NCBI GenBank assembly: GCA_019925095.2
Contig: CM034389.1
Location: forward strand, 320,001 to 384,000
Length of the DNA: 64,000 bases
Origin: Dendrolimus kikuchii
Taxonomy: Eukaryota > Arthropoda > Insecta > Lepidoptera > Lasiocampidae
Reading direction: 5' to 3'
Shown: piece after piece, positions 10,221 to 21,120 of the stretch
How the letters are laid out: every line of letters begins with the position of its first letter
How positions within the stretch are numbered: the first letter of the stretch is position 1
Notes under the pieces: generated by a model
What the model was told of the DNA's origin: nothing
What the model saw: the letters and a program-made list of their open reading frames with translations, nothing else
Database searches by the model: none
Made by a program: the position numbers and the translations under genes

Positions 10221-10357
10221 CCGCGAGAGTTAACTTGAGACTTGAGCGGAATGCGCGCTCCCCTCCCGAGCCCCGTCTTCTTACCGCTCTCGCCATCGAC
10301 GCGTCAGTACCTCGCGCTTACGTCATCCGAGCGAAGTCTCAAGTTAACTCTTGCGGG
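10221..10357. mobile_element. small MITE-like inverted-repeat element
   Basis: About 24-bp imperfect terminal inverted repeats (GCGAGAGTTAACTTGAGACTT at 10223 and its complement ending near 10355) bound ~135 bp of GC-richer sequence with no coding capacity. Only one copy was seen in the window. Confidence 0.55.
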
Positions 10358-10786
10358 TTGTAGGTACTATATGAGTATAAATCAATGAAATTCAATTTCC
10401 CTTAATAAAATAAATGCTTCATATTTCGTAAACAAATGTAACGAATACGTGAAATTCACGGCCGTTGTGGCAGATACGTAATATCGTCCCGAATCCGCGT
10501 ATCCGCGGCTGCGGATATTAATATCCGGACGGACCGCTATTTCGGCTGCGGGCTGCCTCCCCCCTCCCCCCCTCGAAGACAATTTATTTGAATGTAACAT
10601 ATTTTATCTCCGAGCATTCTGGCGTGTTATGCTAAACAACAAAGGGTTTCGTCTTTTCATTAAAATATTTTGATAATATAGGAGTGTCCTGGTGTGATCT
10701 TCAGATTGGTATTTATTATACAATTTCATATAATATGAATATCAAGTATGTGTTGAATATTATCTATATAAATAAATATACATATA
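10358..10786. other. unassigned sequence
   Basis: Contains a GC-rich patch at 10490-10575 (CGCGGCTGCGGATATTAATA and a C-run) but no recognised gene or repeat. Confidence 0.35.
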
Positions 10787-10949
10787 TAACAACCTTGTGG
10801 TGTGTTCCGGCATTAGTGACCAGGTTCCAGTCTCCCTTAAGAGAGCAGCAGCGCATTTGTAGCACCTTTGCTGTTGCAAATGTCCATAGGCGATGGTAAC
10901 CACTTTCCATCAAGTGAGCCGTCTGCTGACATCCTGCGATAAAAAAAAA
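10787..10949 (+). mobile_element. A330 copy, 5' truncated
   Basis: Covers the 3' half of the repeat to its A-tail. Confidence 0.75.
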
Positions 10950-11368
10950 CAAAGTGAATGATATTATCTTCAAAACAAAATTATTCAAAAGGTTGTCAGG
11001 AAGAAATCGCTCTTAGCGACAAGACCGCCGATTATATTAGTTGAAATATGAACTCTAGTAATTTATTTTATGCTATGGCGTAGTAACTTCTCAGTCTAGC
11101 TCGTAGGCTGTATTATATGACGTAACATAAAAGGAATTAGACGACAAACAACGTGGTGGACCGTGATCGCTGCCTTCGGGGCGTGGTACACGTCGCGCGA
11201 TTTACCATCGGCGGGCACCCGCCTCGTTCATAATAATGCTATTAAACTTCTGGACCGACTCCAATTGCTTTCGACCTTGTGAAATGCCAATATAATGTCC
11301 ACTCTTATAGGGCTATCACATACATGATGACGATGTGGCGATCGTATGTTATATGTTAATATACAATA
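10950..11368. other. unassigned sequence
   Basis: About 420 bp with no repeat match and no supported coding sequence. Confidence 0.4.
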
Positions 11369-12083
11369 CTAGCTGTGCCCGCGACGTCCGCGTGGAATTT
11401 GCTTTCAAAACCCTCCGATTTTAAAACATTCTTCATTGGTGCTCCGCTCCTATTGGTCTTAGCGTGATGATATATAGCCTATAGCCTTCCTCGATAAATG
11501 GGCTGTCCAACACTGAAAGAATTTTTCAAATCAGACCAGTAGTTCCTGAGATTAGCGCGTAGTATATTTGGCTACAACACTAATGCTTATATTTTAAATA
11601 TCGCGATATCTTTTGAATGAAACGTCCGAATTGAGTAATTCAAAAAGTTCTAGAAAGGTATTGAATTCGTCTTGAATATGAAATAAATTATTATTTTGAT
11701 AAGGATTAATACCAAGGTACAAAATAAAGAGTTTTTGAAGCGACGGCATTTTAATTATTATAAAAAATAAAAGAAAACACTTATTGTGAGATAACTACAA
11801 TAATTATACATATGGTTACGCGATATTTTTTGCAGACATTTATATGTTCTGCAAAGTGATAGTACATTGTTTTGTTCTATAACCAATAGTTTTCGCAGCG
11901 CACGCCGTTTGGACTTTTAGTAAGGATCCCTAATTTTTTTGAAAATATAATATAGCCTATAGCCTTCCTCGATAAATGTACTATTCAACACTGAAAGAAT
12001 TTTTCAAGTCAGACCAGCGGTTCCTGAGATTAGCGCGTTTAAACAAACAAAGAAACTCTTCAGCTTTATAATATTAGTATAGA
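11369..12083 (-). mobile_element. HelB copy 4
   Basis: Complete minus-strand copy, CTAG at 11369. Together with 12084-12535 it is the second half of the duplicated pair described at 1210-2412. Confidence 0.75.
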
Positions 12084-12202
12084 TTATAAGTAGAGTAAGA
12101 TTATATTTGTAAGTAGAATGCAGAGGTTAATTGACTCGCTGTAAATCTATTTCAAAGCTAGCAAAATGCATTCCAAATACAGTTAATATATAAAATTGTT
12201 TT

Positions 12203-12535
12203 TATCTGTGCAGGAACGGAGAAAGAATACAATTTCCTGCGTTGGGGCGGCCTGTCGTAAGAGGCGACTTAACAACCCACAGCCAGGTGGTAGGGCATTT
12301 GCCCGACTGGATGGCTACCACCCCTGGTCTAAAGTATGCCGCCATAACAACCTTGAGTTGTGTTCCGGCATTAGTGAACAGGTTCTAGTCTCCCTTAAGA
12401 GAGCAGCAGCGCATTTGTAACAACTTTGATGTTGCAAATGTCCATAGGCGATGGTTACCACTTTCCATCAAGTGGGCCGTCTGCCTGTCTGCTGATCTCC
12501 TGCAATAAAAAAAATAAAATAAATAATAATAATAA
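12203..12535 (+). mobile_element. A330 copy
   Basis: Full length, ending in an A-rich tail with T interruptions; shares its upstream flank with the copy at 2076. Confidence 0.8.
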
Positions 12536-12735
12536 AAAGTTTCTAGTTTCATGTTTACAGATGGCCTGAGGAAGTTCTCCTCATTCAAATAGAAGAACTA
12601 AAGAAGTTTTTAAACATGAGAAGGAGACTTGGGACTATGCAATACATTGTACAGAAGTGACAGGATATGCGTCTTCCGGCGAAGGCCGATAATAACCATT
12701 TGAGCTTAGTGCGGAATTCGGATATGCGATCATAT

Positions 12736-13163
12736 TGTTACGACCGAGGTGCCGACAAATGCAAATTCACACCTGCGACTTCTTTTGTTTACTTTGTGTT
12801 TAAAATTTTTGATTAGAAAAACAGCCCATTGTTTATTGTAATCTTTTATGGCAGTCATTAGCCAGGTGTGATTCGGGAGATTCGGTCACGCGGCCGAGCA
12901 GACATATTGCATCCGGGCAGTATAAAGCAATGCCTCGATTGATGGAGGAGGTAGTCGAGCGATAACCACAAGCGGAGCAAGACTTGTGTACATTCGGTAA
13001 ACTATTTAGTGACGGACTTTGCGCGTGTTATTGAATCGTGTTTTACATTTGGACTGGTTGTGTTCAGTTATATTTGAACCTATATTATACGTGCTTGTAT
13101 AGTTCTAATAAATTCTATAGTAATTCCAACGGCAATCTAAATCGAGTCATGCAACTCGTAACA
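12736..13163 (+). repeat. solo LTR with ATAT target-site duplication
   Basis: A 428-bp LTR with TGTTACGACC at the start and CTCGTAACA at the end (a TGTTA/TAACA inverted terminus). ATAT flanks it exactly at 12732-12735 and 13164-13167, so it is a solo LTR left by recombination between the two LTRs of a full element. A CTAATAAATTC near the 3' end fits a polyadenylation signal. Confidence 0.88.
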
Positions 13164-13185
13164 ATATTATTATTGTATATCTTAT

Positions 13186-13770
13186 GAGACCACAGGCCAT
13201 AAAAATGGCCCGGACTTTTGGAGGGCTTGCGTGGGGCCATGAGAAGGCCAACACGTTGAGGCCCCTTGACAAATTTGATCTAAATGTGGCGTGACACTGA
13301 CCGGCGATTATCTCTGTCTACATCATATACTAATGCTTCCAAGGACAAGCCCCGGCCAGTGTAGGACTATTGTGGAAAATGAGAACAAAAAGTACCGGGC
13401 CATTGGGGTGAACTACTAGTGGTACTAGGGGTCTGGGAATATGGGAACTATGGCATCAGCCCGTCACAATGTTCGGGTAACATGGAAAAATGCCCTAGAA
13501 GACAGGGGCAACATGGGTGTGAGTGGCTAAGGGGTGTCGAGAGGTGGGTTGCAGGTTCACCGAAGCTACTTCTGACGTGATGCCATTTATCACTTCCACC
13601 CCTGGAGCTTGAGTCTTAGCTCTAGCGATCTCCACTCCGTGCGGGCTGGTTAAGGCAAGCACGGATGCGGGGGCCTTGCCTTGGCCCCCGGAGTCAGGTA
13701 CGACGTGTGGCTACTCATCTAAGACTTCGCCACAAAGCCCCCCTGCGGGTGGGGCTTTATTATATTTATT
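13186..13770 (+). repeat. P590 repeat copy 1
   Basis: A GC-richer interspersed repeat of ~590 bp, also present at 30205-30734 (+) and 61680-62242 (-). Landmarks: CCATAAAAATGGCCCGGAC, CCCCGGCCAGTGTAGGACTA, GGCATCAGCCCGTCACAATG, CTTCTGACGTGATGCC and a TTATTATATTTATT tail. It has no recognised coding domain. The AT-rich simple tail and shared 3' end point to a retroposed non-coding element, but its class is unknown. Confidence 0.7.
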
Positions 13771-13791
13771 TCGCCAGGTGGTTAAGGTTAA

Positions 13792-13846
13792 GCTTAAGAG
13801 AGCAGCAGCGCATTTGTAGCACCTTTGGTGTTGCAAATGTCCATAG
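13792..13846 (+). mobile_element. A330 fragment
   Basis: Short piece from the AGAGAGCAGCAGCGCATTTG block to CCATAGG. Confidence 0.65.
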
Positions 13847-13870
13847 GTATAATTAGATGTTCATTATAAT

Positions 13871-14123
13871 GACGGCCTCTGTGGTTGAGCGGGCTAAGCC
13901 TTTGCCGGCCTACGTCACTGCAACGCAGAGGTTCCGGGTTCGATTCCTGGTATAGTAAATTTCGGAAACGTATTTTCTCCGTTATTTACTATGGTCTGCG
14001 TGTCTGGGATCGGCCCCAGAGTAGTCCGTTGTATATTACCCATAACACAAGCGTAACTTGCTTAATTTGGGGATATACAATATGTGTGTTTGTCTGCCGA
14101 TTATTAAAAAAAATAAATAAATA
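13871..14123 (+). mobile_element. SINE S2, tRNA-derived
   Basis: The head resembles a tRNA gene with a polymerase III box A (TGGTTGAGCGGG at 13882-13893) and box B (GGTTCGATTCC at 13937-13947). It is followed by a unique body with CGGAAACGTATTTTCTCCG and GGGGATATACAATATGTGTG, and an A/T-rich tail. Three more copies lie at 48266, 58911 and 62250, all on the minus strand. Transcription would start inside the element at the tRNA-like head; mobilisation needs a partner LINE (family knowledge). Confidence 0.85.
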
Positions 14124-14862
14124 TATATATAATTAGTTTTATTTATGTTATTAATTTTAGATTTTAGCATAGTTCTTATTTATAATTTAGTTTAGCTTAT
14201 GTTTGATATGCAAGCTATGTATATTGTCCACTTTTATATAACATTGCATTATTAAACAAATAGACTTACCTAGTTCTTATATTCTTATACATCTTCTTAT
14301 GATCTATTTCATGTATATCTATTTCTTAAAAATCTAAGGCGTTACATAGTTATTGCGTTCTTGTTTATTTAGACAAATAAATCTCACTACGATGTTCATT
14401 CTATATATGTCACCGAGTTAAAATTCAAATTATGTTAGTGGTTCAAGAGTTAATGAAAGTGCGATTACCGCCGACCGCACCCGCCGGCTCTGGACCGCAG
14501 CTCCAGTACAACGCGGCCGAATGTACGCCCGACCTTATTAATATCATATTCCGCGGCATAATATGTATTGCGTCACGATTAATGTATTGATGTCTAATTT
14601 ATCACAGCAAAACACTGTGATTAATACATGAACGTGATGATATGTACATACAGACAGATATCGCTGTTAGAGCTGATGATAAGGTTGGGCATTTGTCTAA
14701 ATCATCAACAATATCCAATCTCCTTGCACAGTTGCTTACACATTAGAAACTGTAAACATCCAAGAAACTAAAACTGTACGCGATGGACAGCACCTTAAGT
14801 TTTAGAAATCACATTGATAAAGCAAAGGTAGTGATTGTAATGATTCTACATTTATATTCAAA
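14124..14862. other. unassigned AT-rich sequence
   Basis: About 740 bp without recognised repeats. A GC-rich patch at 14468-14545 interrupts it. No coding sequence supported. Confidence 0.45.
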
Positions 14863-15581
14863 CTAGCTGTGCCCGCGACGTCGTTCGCGTGGAATTTGCT
14901 TTCAAAACCCTCCGATTTTGAAACATTCTTCATTGGTGCTCCGCTCCCATTGGTCTTAGCGTGATGATATATAGCCTATAGCCTTCCTCGATAAATGGGC
15001 TATGCAATACTGAAAGAATTTTTCAAATCAGACCAGTAGTTCCTGAGATTAGCGCGTAGTATATTTGGCTACAACACTAATACTTACATTTTAAATATCG
15101 CGATATCTTTTGAATGAAACGTCCGAATTGAATAATTCAAAAAGTTCTAGAAGGGTATTGAATTCGTCTTGAATATGAAGTAATTTATTTTGATAAGGAT
15201 TAATACCAAGGTACAAAATAAAAAGAAAACACTTGTTGTGAGATGACTACAATAATTAGACATATGGTTACGCGATATTTTTTGCAGACATTTATATGTT
15301 CTGCAAAGTGGTAGTACATTGTTTTGTTCTATAATCAATAGTTTTCACAGCGCACTCCGTGTAAGGATTTTTTCGGGTCATTTTTTTACACCTTGGGTTA
15401 CATTATTGGACTTTTAGTAAGGATCCCTAATTTTGTTGAATATATAATATAGCCTATAGCCTTCCTCGATAAATGTACTATTTAACACTGAAAGAATTTT
15501 TAAAATCGGACCAGCGGTTCCTGAGATTAGCGCGTTTAAACAAACAAACAAACTCTTCAGCTTTATAATATTAAGTATAGA
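14863..15581 (-). mobile_element. HelB copy 5
   Basis: Complete minus-strand copy. It faces copy 6, giving a large inverted repeat with ~720-bp arms and a 196-bp centre. Confidence 0.75.
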
Positions 15582-15777
15582 TAAATAATTATTCAGTGAA
15601 GGATTAAATCCTAATGAATGACGTCATAAATTCCGTTTCCCATAAATTGATAATTAGCTTGTCTGCCCCTTTGCGACCGCATTCGATCCGCTCTGCATTC
15701 AGTTGACAGTGTGAATTAGTTAGTGATAGTGTTGTTGCCGTGCCGAAGCTATGTTATCGTAATTGCATTTTCGAAAA
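15582..15777 (+). promoter_or_regulatory. unique spacer with CRE-like and initiator-like motifs
   Basis: Spacer between two opposed Helitrons. It contains a palindromic TGACGTCA (15621-15628), the cAMP-response-element consensus, and about 75 bp downstream a TTCAGTTGACAGTG stretch resembling the arthropod TCAGT initiator. No TATA box or coding sequence follows. The motifs are visible; a promoter role is inference. Confidence 0.25.
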
Positions 15778-16501
15778 ACAATATTATAAAGCTGAAGAGT
15801 TTGTTTGTTTGTTTAAACGCGTTAATCTCAGGAACCGCTGGTCTGACTTGAAAAATTCTTTCAGTGTTGAATAGTACATTTATCGAGGAAGGCTATAGGC
15901 TATAATATATTTTCAAAAATATTAGGGATCTTTACTAAAAGTCCAACAAAGTAACCCAAGGTGTAAAAAAATGACCCTAAAAAATCCTTACACGGCGTGC
16001 GCTGCGAAAACTATTGATTATAGAACAAAACAATGTAGTACCACTTTGCAGAACATATAATTGTCTACAAAAAATATCTCGTAACCATATGTCTAACTAT
16101 TGTAGTTATCTCACAATAAGTGTTTTCTTTTTATTTTGTACCTTGGTATTAATCCTTATCAAAATAAATTACTCCATATTCAAGACGAATTCAATACCTT
16201 TTTAGAACTTTTTGAATTATTCCATTCGGACGTTTCATTCAAAAGATATTGCGATATTTAAAATGTAAGTATTAGTGTTGTAGCCAAATATACTAATAGA
16301 TTGTTTGATTGAACGCGCTAATCTCAAGAAGTACTGGTCTGATTTGAAAAATTCTTTCAGTGTTGGATAGCCCATTTATCGAGGAATGATGTAGGCTATA
16401 TATAATCACGCTAAGACCAATAGGAGTGGAGCAGCAATGAAAAATGTTTCAAAATCGGAGGGTTTTGAAAGCAAATTCCACAACGTCTCGGGCAAAGCTA
16501 G
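15778..16501 (+). mobile_element. HelB copy 6, slightly 5' truncated
   Basis: Starts inside the 5' end (AATATTATAAAGCTGAAG, without TCTATACT) and ends with GCAAAGCTAG. Confidence 0.72.
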
Positions 16502-16725
16502 TTAGTAAATATGTTAAATAGTAACAGAAGATGCCGAAGACCGAGCGAAATGGAGTAGAAAAAGTAGGAAAATGGACCCTGGGCATCGGGGCGAAGACTC
16601 CAAACGCAACCAGGATTTAACGCTCGGATAATGATGATGATAAATAGTAAGAGATAACTAGGTATACATAAGATACACTAGATATGCTAAGTTTTGTTCG
16701 AGCGGGACTTACAGCTTATACATAA

Positions 16726-16926
16726 TCTATACTAATATAATAAAGTTTGTGAGTTTGTGGGTTTCTGACGTTGTAGGGGGTAATCTCTGGATCTACTGAA
16801 CCGATTTTAAAAATTCTTTTACTGTTAGAAAGCTACGTTAACAAGGAGTGTCATAGGCTATATAACATGATGCTATATACCACGGGAGCGGGACAGAGCG
16901 CGGGTGAAACCGCGCCGGGCCGCTAG
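16726..16926 (+). mobile_element. small Helitron-like element HelD
   Basis: A 201-bp element with 5' TCTATACTAATATAATAAAG and a textbook 3' end: a hairpin with stem GCGCGG (16898-16903) / CCGCGC (16910-16915), then CGGGCCG and CTAG at 16923-16926, flanked by host A and T. Non-coding, non-autonomous. Confidence 0.78.
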
Positions 16927-17055
16927 TAATTTTATAAATAAGTTATAAATGCTACATGACATTGAAATAGAAGATGTAATTATGCATTATAATATAATAC
17001 GTATTACTATTTCATATATTCAATCAATAAATGTTTATTTATTTATTAAATTTCT

Positions 17056-17258
17056 TCAAGGCTGGCAGCGCGTTGGTAACATCTCTGAAGTTGCAAATGT
17101 CCATAGGCGACGGTAACCGCTTTCCATCAACTAGGTGCTAACTAGGTACTACACCTATTCATGTACCTATGTTTTTGCATTTTTTTTTAATAGCTGGAAT
17201 ACAACATACAGGCTGACGGCCCACCTGACTGATGGAAAGTGGTTACCGTCGCCTGTAA
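17056..17258. repeat. two diverged A330 fragments, head to head
   Basis: 17056-17135 is a plus-strand piece (TTGCAAATGTCCATAGGCGA block), and 17190-17258 a minus-strand piece of a diverged subfamily (GGCTGACGGCCCACC, GGAAAGTGGTTACCGTCGCC). Confidence 0.55.
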
Positions 17259-17311
17259 TATAGAGTTTCCGGTATGTTTTGTCATTTACATGACATATTT
17301 TCAAAATTCGT

Positions 17312-17629
17312 TAGTTTTAAATTTAATTAAATTAAGTCGTGGTAGCGTAATGGCTAGCGCACGCGTCCCAGACTCAGAGGGCGCGGGTTCGATCCTGGCC
17401 GGAACGCATGCACCTCTTAGTCAGTTTTCTGATCTAATGTGCATATTGTTACAATTACCATGTGCTAACAACGGTGAAGGAAAACATCGTGATGCAACCT
17501 GCACATCGAGATAACCGATGTGTCAAACCAGCCAAGCCGCCTTGGACAAGTGTGGCGGGTATACTGTCTGTTCCCCCTATAATGGGAGGCCCGAGATCAG
17601 CAGTGGGACATTAATGGGCTGATATTATT
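17312..17629 (+). mobile_element. SINE S1 (Metulj-like), with 15-bp flanking duplication
   Basis: tRNA-like head with box A TAGCGTAATGG (17343-17353) and box B GGTTCGATCC (17386-17395). The body contains the CCGCCTTGGACAAG, GGGTATACTGT and AGCAGTGGGACATTAATGG blocks seen in lepidopteran Metulj-type SINEs (family knowledge). The 15-bp ATTTTCAAAATTCGT occurs at 17297-17311 and 17630-17644. The A/T-rich 24 bp between the left duplication and the tRNA head was inserted with the SINE. Confidence 0.85.
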
Positions 17630-17644
17630 ATTTTCAAAATTCGT

Positions 17645-17890
17645 CGTATAAATCATCGTGTAAATTTAAGATTAATTTTCACTGGAGTAATTTATCAACT
17701 ATAGAAGTAACGTATGATTATTTTTGGAGAAATAAATAAAAGATTTCACGTAATTTGTTACATTTTTTTTTGCTTTTTATATTGTAATTATTTAGAGTAT
17801 GCATTATATATATTCACGAAAGAAATATAACCCGAATGACACTGGATATTATCTGCTATTAAATCTACCCGCAAACATCAAATTAATCTA
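17645..17890. other. unassigned AT-rich sequence
   Basis: No recognised feature. Confidence 0.4.
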
Positions 17891-17904
17891 ATGTAAACTT
17901 TATG

Positions 17905-18046
17905 ATGTCAGGAGCCTTAAGAACAGACGAGCGTGCATGACGAGAGTTATGAATGTCAAAGAAGCAACTGAGGTGTGTAAGAATAAGCCTGAATGGCGCT
18001 CTGTTGTTCGTGCCTACCCCGCAAGGGAACTGGCGTGAAGTTATGT
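17905..18046 (+). mobile_element. RTE tail with 14-bp target-site duplication
   Basis: Only the last ~140 bp of the RTE. ATGTAAACTTTATG is found at 17891-17904 and again at 18047-18060. Confidence 0.88.
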
Positions 18047-18060
18047 ATGTAAACTTTATG

Positions 18061-18440
18061 TTCTATAGTTACAATTAAAAATATAATTACATAGAGACGA
18101 GATACGGAAAAAAGCTAAACTAAAAAATAAGATTAAATACAAAAACAAACTAAGACAGTTTAGTTTTCACTTAAATTTATGTTCAAATCACAGATGGTTG
18201 TTGTGCAACTGAATTCAAGGTACATTTGATTACAGCCCTATTAGAGGACATACGAGGATGTCCGCAGGCTAACGAGCGGCGCTCATTTGACGCGGTCGGC
18301 GCTGCGGATGCGGCGGTCGGCGCAATCAGCCCAACACTAGTTCTCAGGCCCCTCTAAACATTCCGCGCTAATGAAGCGGAATTTGGCTTTTAATTAAAAT
18401 AATGGTATCCATTGCATGTAACACCGGGACGAGCAATCAA
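18061..18440. other. unassigned sequence
   Basis: Contains a GC-rich CGGCG-repeating patch at 18265-18340. No coding sequence or repeat recognised. Confidence 0.4.
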
Positions 18441-18447
18441 TACAATT

Positions 18448-18645
18448 TCCACGCCAGTTCCCTTGCGGGGTAGGCACGTACAACAGAGCGCCGTTCAAGC
18501 TTATTCGTACACACCTCACTTGCTTCTTTGACATTCATAGCTCTTGTCATGCACGCTCGTCTGTTCTTAAGGCTCCTGACATCACCTTCTGCTAGTACAC
18601 GATCAATTTGATCATGGAAGGTGTGTCGTGGCCTTCCACGACTTC
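18448..18645 (-). mobile_element. RTE tail
   Basis: Minus-strand fragment ending in the encoded RSRGRPRHTFHDQ block. The (ATGT)n tail is missing at its left end. Confidence 0.75.
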
Positions 18646-18738
18646 AAATGTTAATATTTTAATTTGTTGCTTTGTACTACATAGCCATGAGCGCGACCTG
18701 CAGGCCACTGACAGATGTCCTACGAATCTCATTTGTCA

Positions 18739-19053
18739 TTTTTTTTTCATTGCAGGAGTTCAGCAGACAGGCAAACGACCCACTTAATGGAAAGCGGTTA
18801 CTATCGCCTATGGACATTTGCAACACTAAAGGTGCTACAAATGCGCTGCTGCTCTCTTAAGGGAGACTGGAACCTGGTCACTAATGCCGGAACACAACTC
18901 AAGGTTGTTATGGCGACATGCTTTAGACCAGGGGTGGTAGCCATCCAGTCGGGCGAATGCCCTACCACCTGGCTGTGGGTTGTTTAGTCGCCTCTTACGA
19001 CAGGCCGCCAGGCCGCAGGAAATTGTATTCTTTCTCCGTTCCTGCACGGATAA
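18739..19053 (-). mobile_element. A330 copy
   Basis: Full-length minus-strand copy. Confidence 0.8.
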
Positions 19054-19142
19054 AAATCGCTAAATTTTGGATAATAGCGTGAATTATCCAAAATATAACG
19101 ATTTTCCAACACCACGCGGGTGAGACCGCGGGGCGCAACTAG
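19054..19142 (+). mobile_element. Helitron-like 3' end
   Basis: A CGCGG / CCGCG hairpin at about 19115-19130 followed by GGGCGCAACTAG and host T at 19143. The 5' part is not recognised; it may have been separated by the A330 insertion on the left. Confidence 0.55.
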
Positions 19143-19414
19143 TTATAAATAAAATGCAAAGTTGCAGAACATTGGCAGTATTATGCAATATTATTAAATT
19201 AATGCTATTAATACAATTGAGTTTTAAAAAAGTGAGGGTTGACTCATAATGTAATCATGGTCACTGAAAAGCGGCCAAAATGTCAGATTAAAATGGAAAG
19301 CGTTAATCGGCTGTGACAGGCGCGACGGGCATAGGACCCCTTTTCCAAAAATGGGGCCAACGAAACCCAGGTGTGGTGTGGCCAGTTAAAATAAAAATAA
19401 ATAAAATAAATTTT

Positions 19415-19653
19415 TTATCTGTGCAGGAACGGAGAAAGAATACTATAACTAATAACAGGGGGTATCAGCTAGTTATTTCATATATAACTAGCTGATACAC
19501 CCCGCTTCGCGTGGTGTAAAATATAAAATTCGTAAAATCCGTTCTTTGTAGCACCTTTGGTGTTGCAAATGTCTATAGGCGCTTTCCAACAAAAAAAAAA
19601 CAAATTATAAGCAAACATAGGATCTGAAATAATTCTAAATACTTGTATATATC
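19415..19653 (+). repeat. composite repeat with converging Helitron-like ends (plus copy)
   Basis: A 5' stub of A330 (19418-19442), then a palindrome in which two TCAGCTAG-type ends face each other (CAGCTAGTTATTTCATATAT around 19467), an A330 scrap at 19549-19588 and a spacer. 19443-19700 is almost the exact reverse complement of 23070-23305. Confidence 0.6.
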
Positions 19654-19968
19654 TTATCCGTGCAGGAACGGAGAAAGAATACAATTTCCTGCGTTGGGGC
19701 GGCCTGTCGTAAGAGGCGACAAAACTCACAGCCAGGTGGTAGGGCATTTGCCCGACTGGATGGCTACCACCCCTGGTTTGAAGTATGTCGCCATAACAAC
19801 CTTGAGTTGTGTTCCGGCATCAGTGACCAGGTTCCAGTCACCCTTAAGAGAGCAGCAGCGCATTTGTAGCGCCTTTGGTGTTGCAAATGTCTATAGGCGA
19901 TGGTAACCACTTTCCATTTAGTGGCCCGTCTGCATGTCGTTGAACTCCTGCAATAAAAATAAAAAAAA
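19654..19968 (+). mobile_element. A330 copy
   Basis: Full-length plus-strand copy with an A-rich tail. Confidence 0.78.
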
Positions 19969-19987
19969 TTTTAGAAAATCTTTCTTC

Positions 19988-20196
19988 TTAATATATATAT
20001 AAATTACGTGTCACGTTGTTTGTTCGCGATGGACTCCTAAGCTACTTGACCGATTTTAATAAAATTTGCACACCGTGTGCAGTTTGATCCGGTTTGAAAG
20101 ATAGGATAGCTTACATTTGGACCCGGTAGGTGGCGCTGGAATCGGGTTCTAAATTTTATTTCTTCAGGGCAGAACAACGTCTGCCGGCACAGCTTG
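19988..20196 (+). mobile_element. HelC copy 1
   Basis: Second Helitron-like family. The 3' end reads CAACGTCTGCCGGCACAGCTTG here (CTAG in other copies). The GGTAGGTGGCGCTGGAATCG block is the family hallmark. Confidence 0.6.
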
Positions 20197-20244
20197 TTTT
20201 TTATTTTGTTTACGAAAATATGGCAGTGTTTCTGAATTTCCTAT

Positions 20245-20496
20245 GAAGCTCAAGTGGCTTCCTATTCGTTTTAGAATAGCCAGAATACTCACATTCTAAG
20301 TCTTCTTTATAATATACTATTCAATCCTAATAGTCCTTCTTACCTTAAGGAACGTTTTGAATACCTTCGCCTCTACACTTCTCACAATTTGCGCTCAGAT
20401 ACATACCGTAGACTCCTGCCACCTGCACACATTTCATCCTTTTATGATAACTCTTTTACAGTGCAGGCTGTCAAACTCTGGAATGCGTGGCCTCTT
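20245..20496 (+). pseudogene. LINE ORF2 C-terminal relic (CR1/Jockey-like)
   Basis: One plus-strand frame from about 20325 reads SYLKERFEYLRLYTSH, then RRLLPPAHISSFYDNS and FTVQAVKLWNAWP, which matches the C-terminal region downstream of the reverse transcriptase in CR1/Jockey-type LINEs. The upstream part needs a frame change and has a stop. The relic is cut off by the A330 insertion at 20497. Confidence 0.6.
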
Positions 20497-20787
20497 TTTT
20501 TTATTGCAGGAGTTCAGCAGTCAGGCAGACGGCCCACTTGATAGAAAGCGGTTACCATCGCCTATGGACATCTGCGCTGCTGCTTCTTGCTCTTAAGGGA
20601 GAGTGGAACCTGGTCACTAATGCCGGAACACAACTCAAGGTTGTTCTGGCGACATACTTTAGAGCAGGGGTGGTAGCCATCCAGTCGGGCAAATGCCCTA
20701 CCACCTGGCTGTGGGTTGTTTAGTCGCCTTTTACGACAGGCCGCCCCAACGCAGGAAATTGTATTCTTTCTCCGTTCCTGCACGGAT
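20497..20787 (-). mobile_element. A330 copy inserted in a LINE relic
   Basis: Minus-strand copy with a small internal deletion near 20570-20590. It interrupts the LINE relic just after the LWNAWP coding block. Confidence 0.75.
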
Positions 20788-20882
20788 AATTAATATTATT
20801 CCTGAGGGATATAGAAAACATGAATGGATTGAAAACATCTATATCAACGCGAGCAAAGCCATGGAAAAAGCTAGTTTAATAT

Positions 20883-21080
20883 AACTTTTTTTTATTTTTT
20901 ATTGCTGAAGGACAACAGACAGACTGACGGCCCAACTGTGATGGAAAGTGGTCAATGTGCTGCCGGCCTTGAAGGAGAAATTGGAACCTGGCCACTAATG
21001 CCGGAACACAACTCCAAGTTGTTATAGCGGCATACTCTAGGTCAGGGGTGGTAGCCATCCAGTCGGGCAAATGCCCTACT
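20883..21080 (-). mobile_element. A330 diverged subfamily copy
   Basis: Shares the subfamily head ACAGACTGACGGCCCAACTG with 59291-59390, with large internal loss. Confidence 0.6.
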
Positions 21081-21120
21081 TCCATATGAATAAACGAAAG
21101 TCAAGTAAATTTATGAAATA

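Noticed and set aside
18835..19047. Recurrent ~70-codon frames starting MQERRKNTISC in A330 copies
   Set aside because: They recur because the repeat recurs; most copies break the frame and the protein has no domain.
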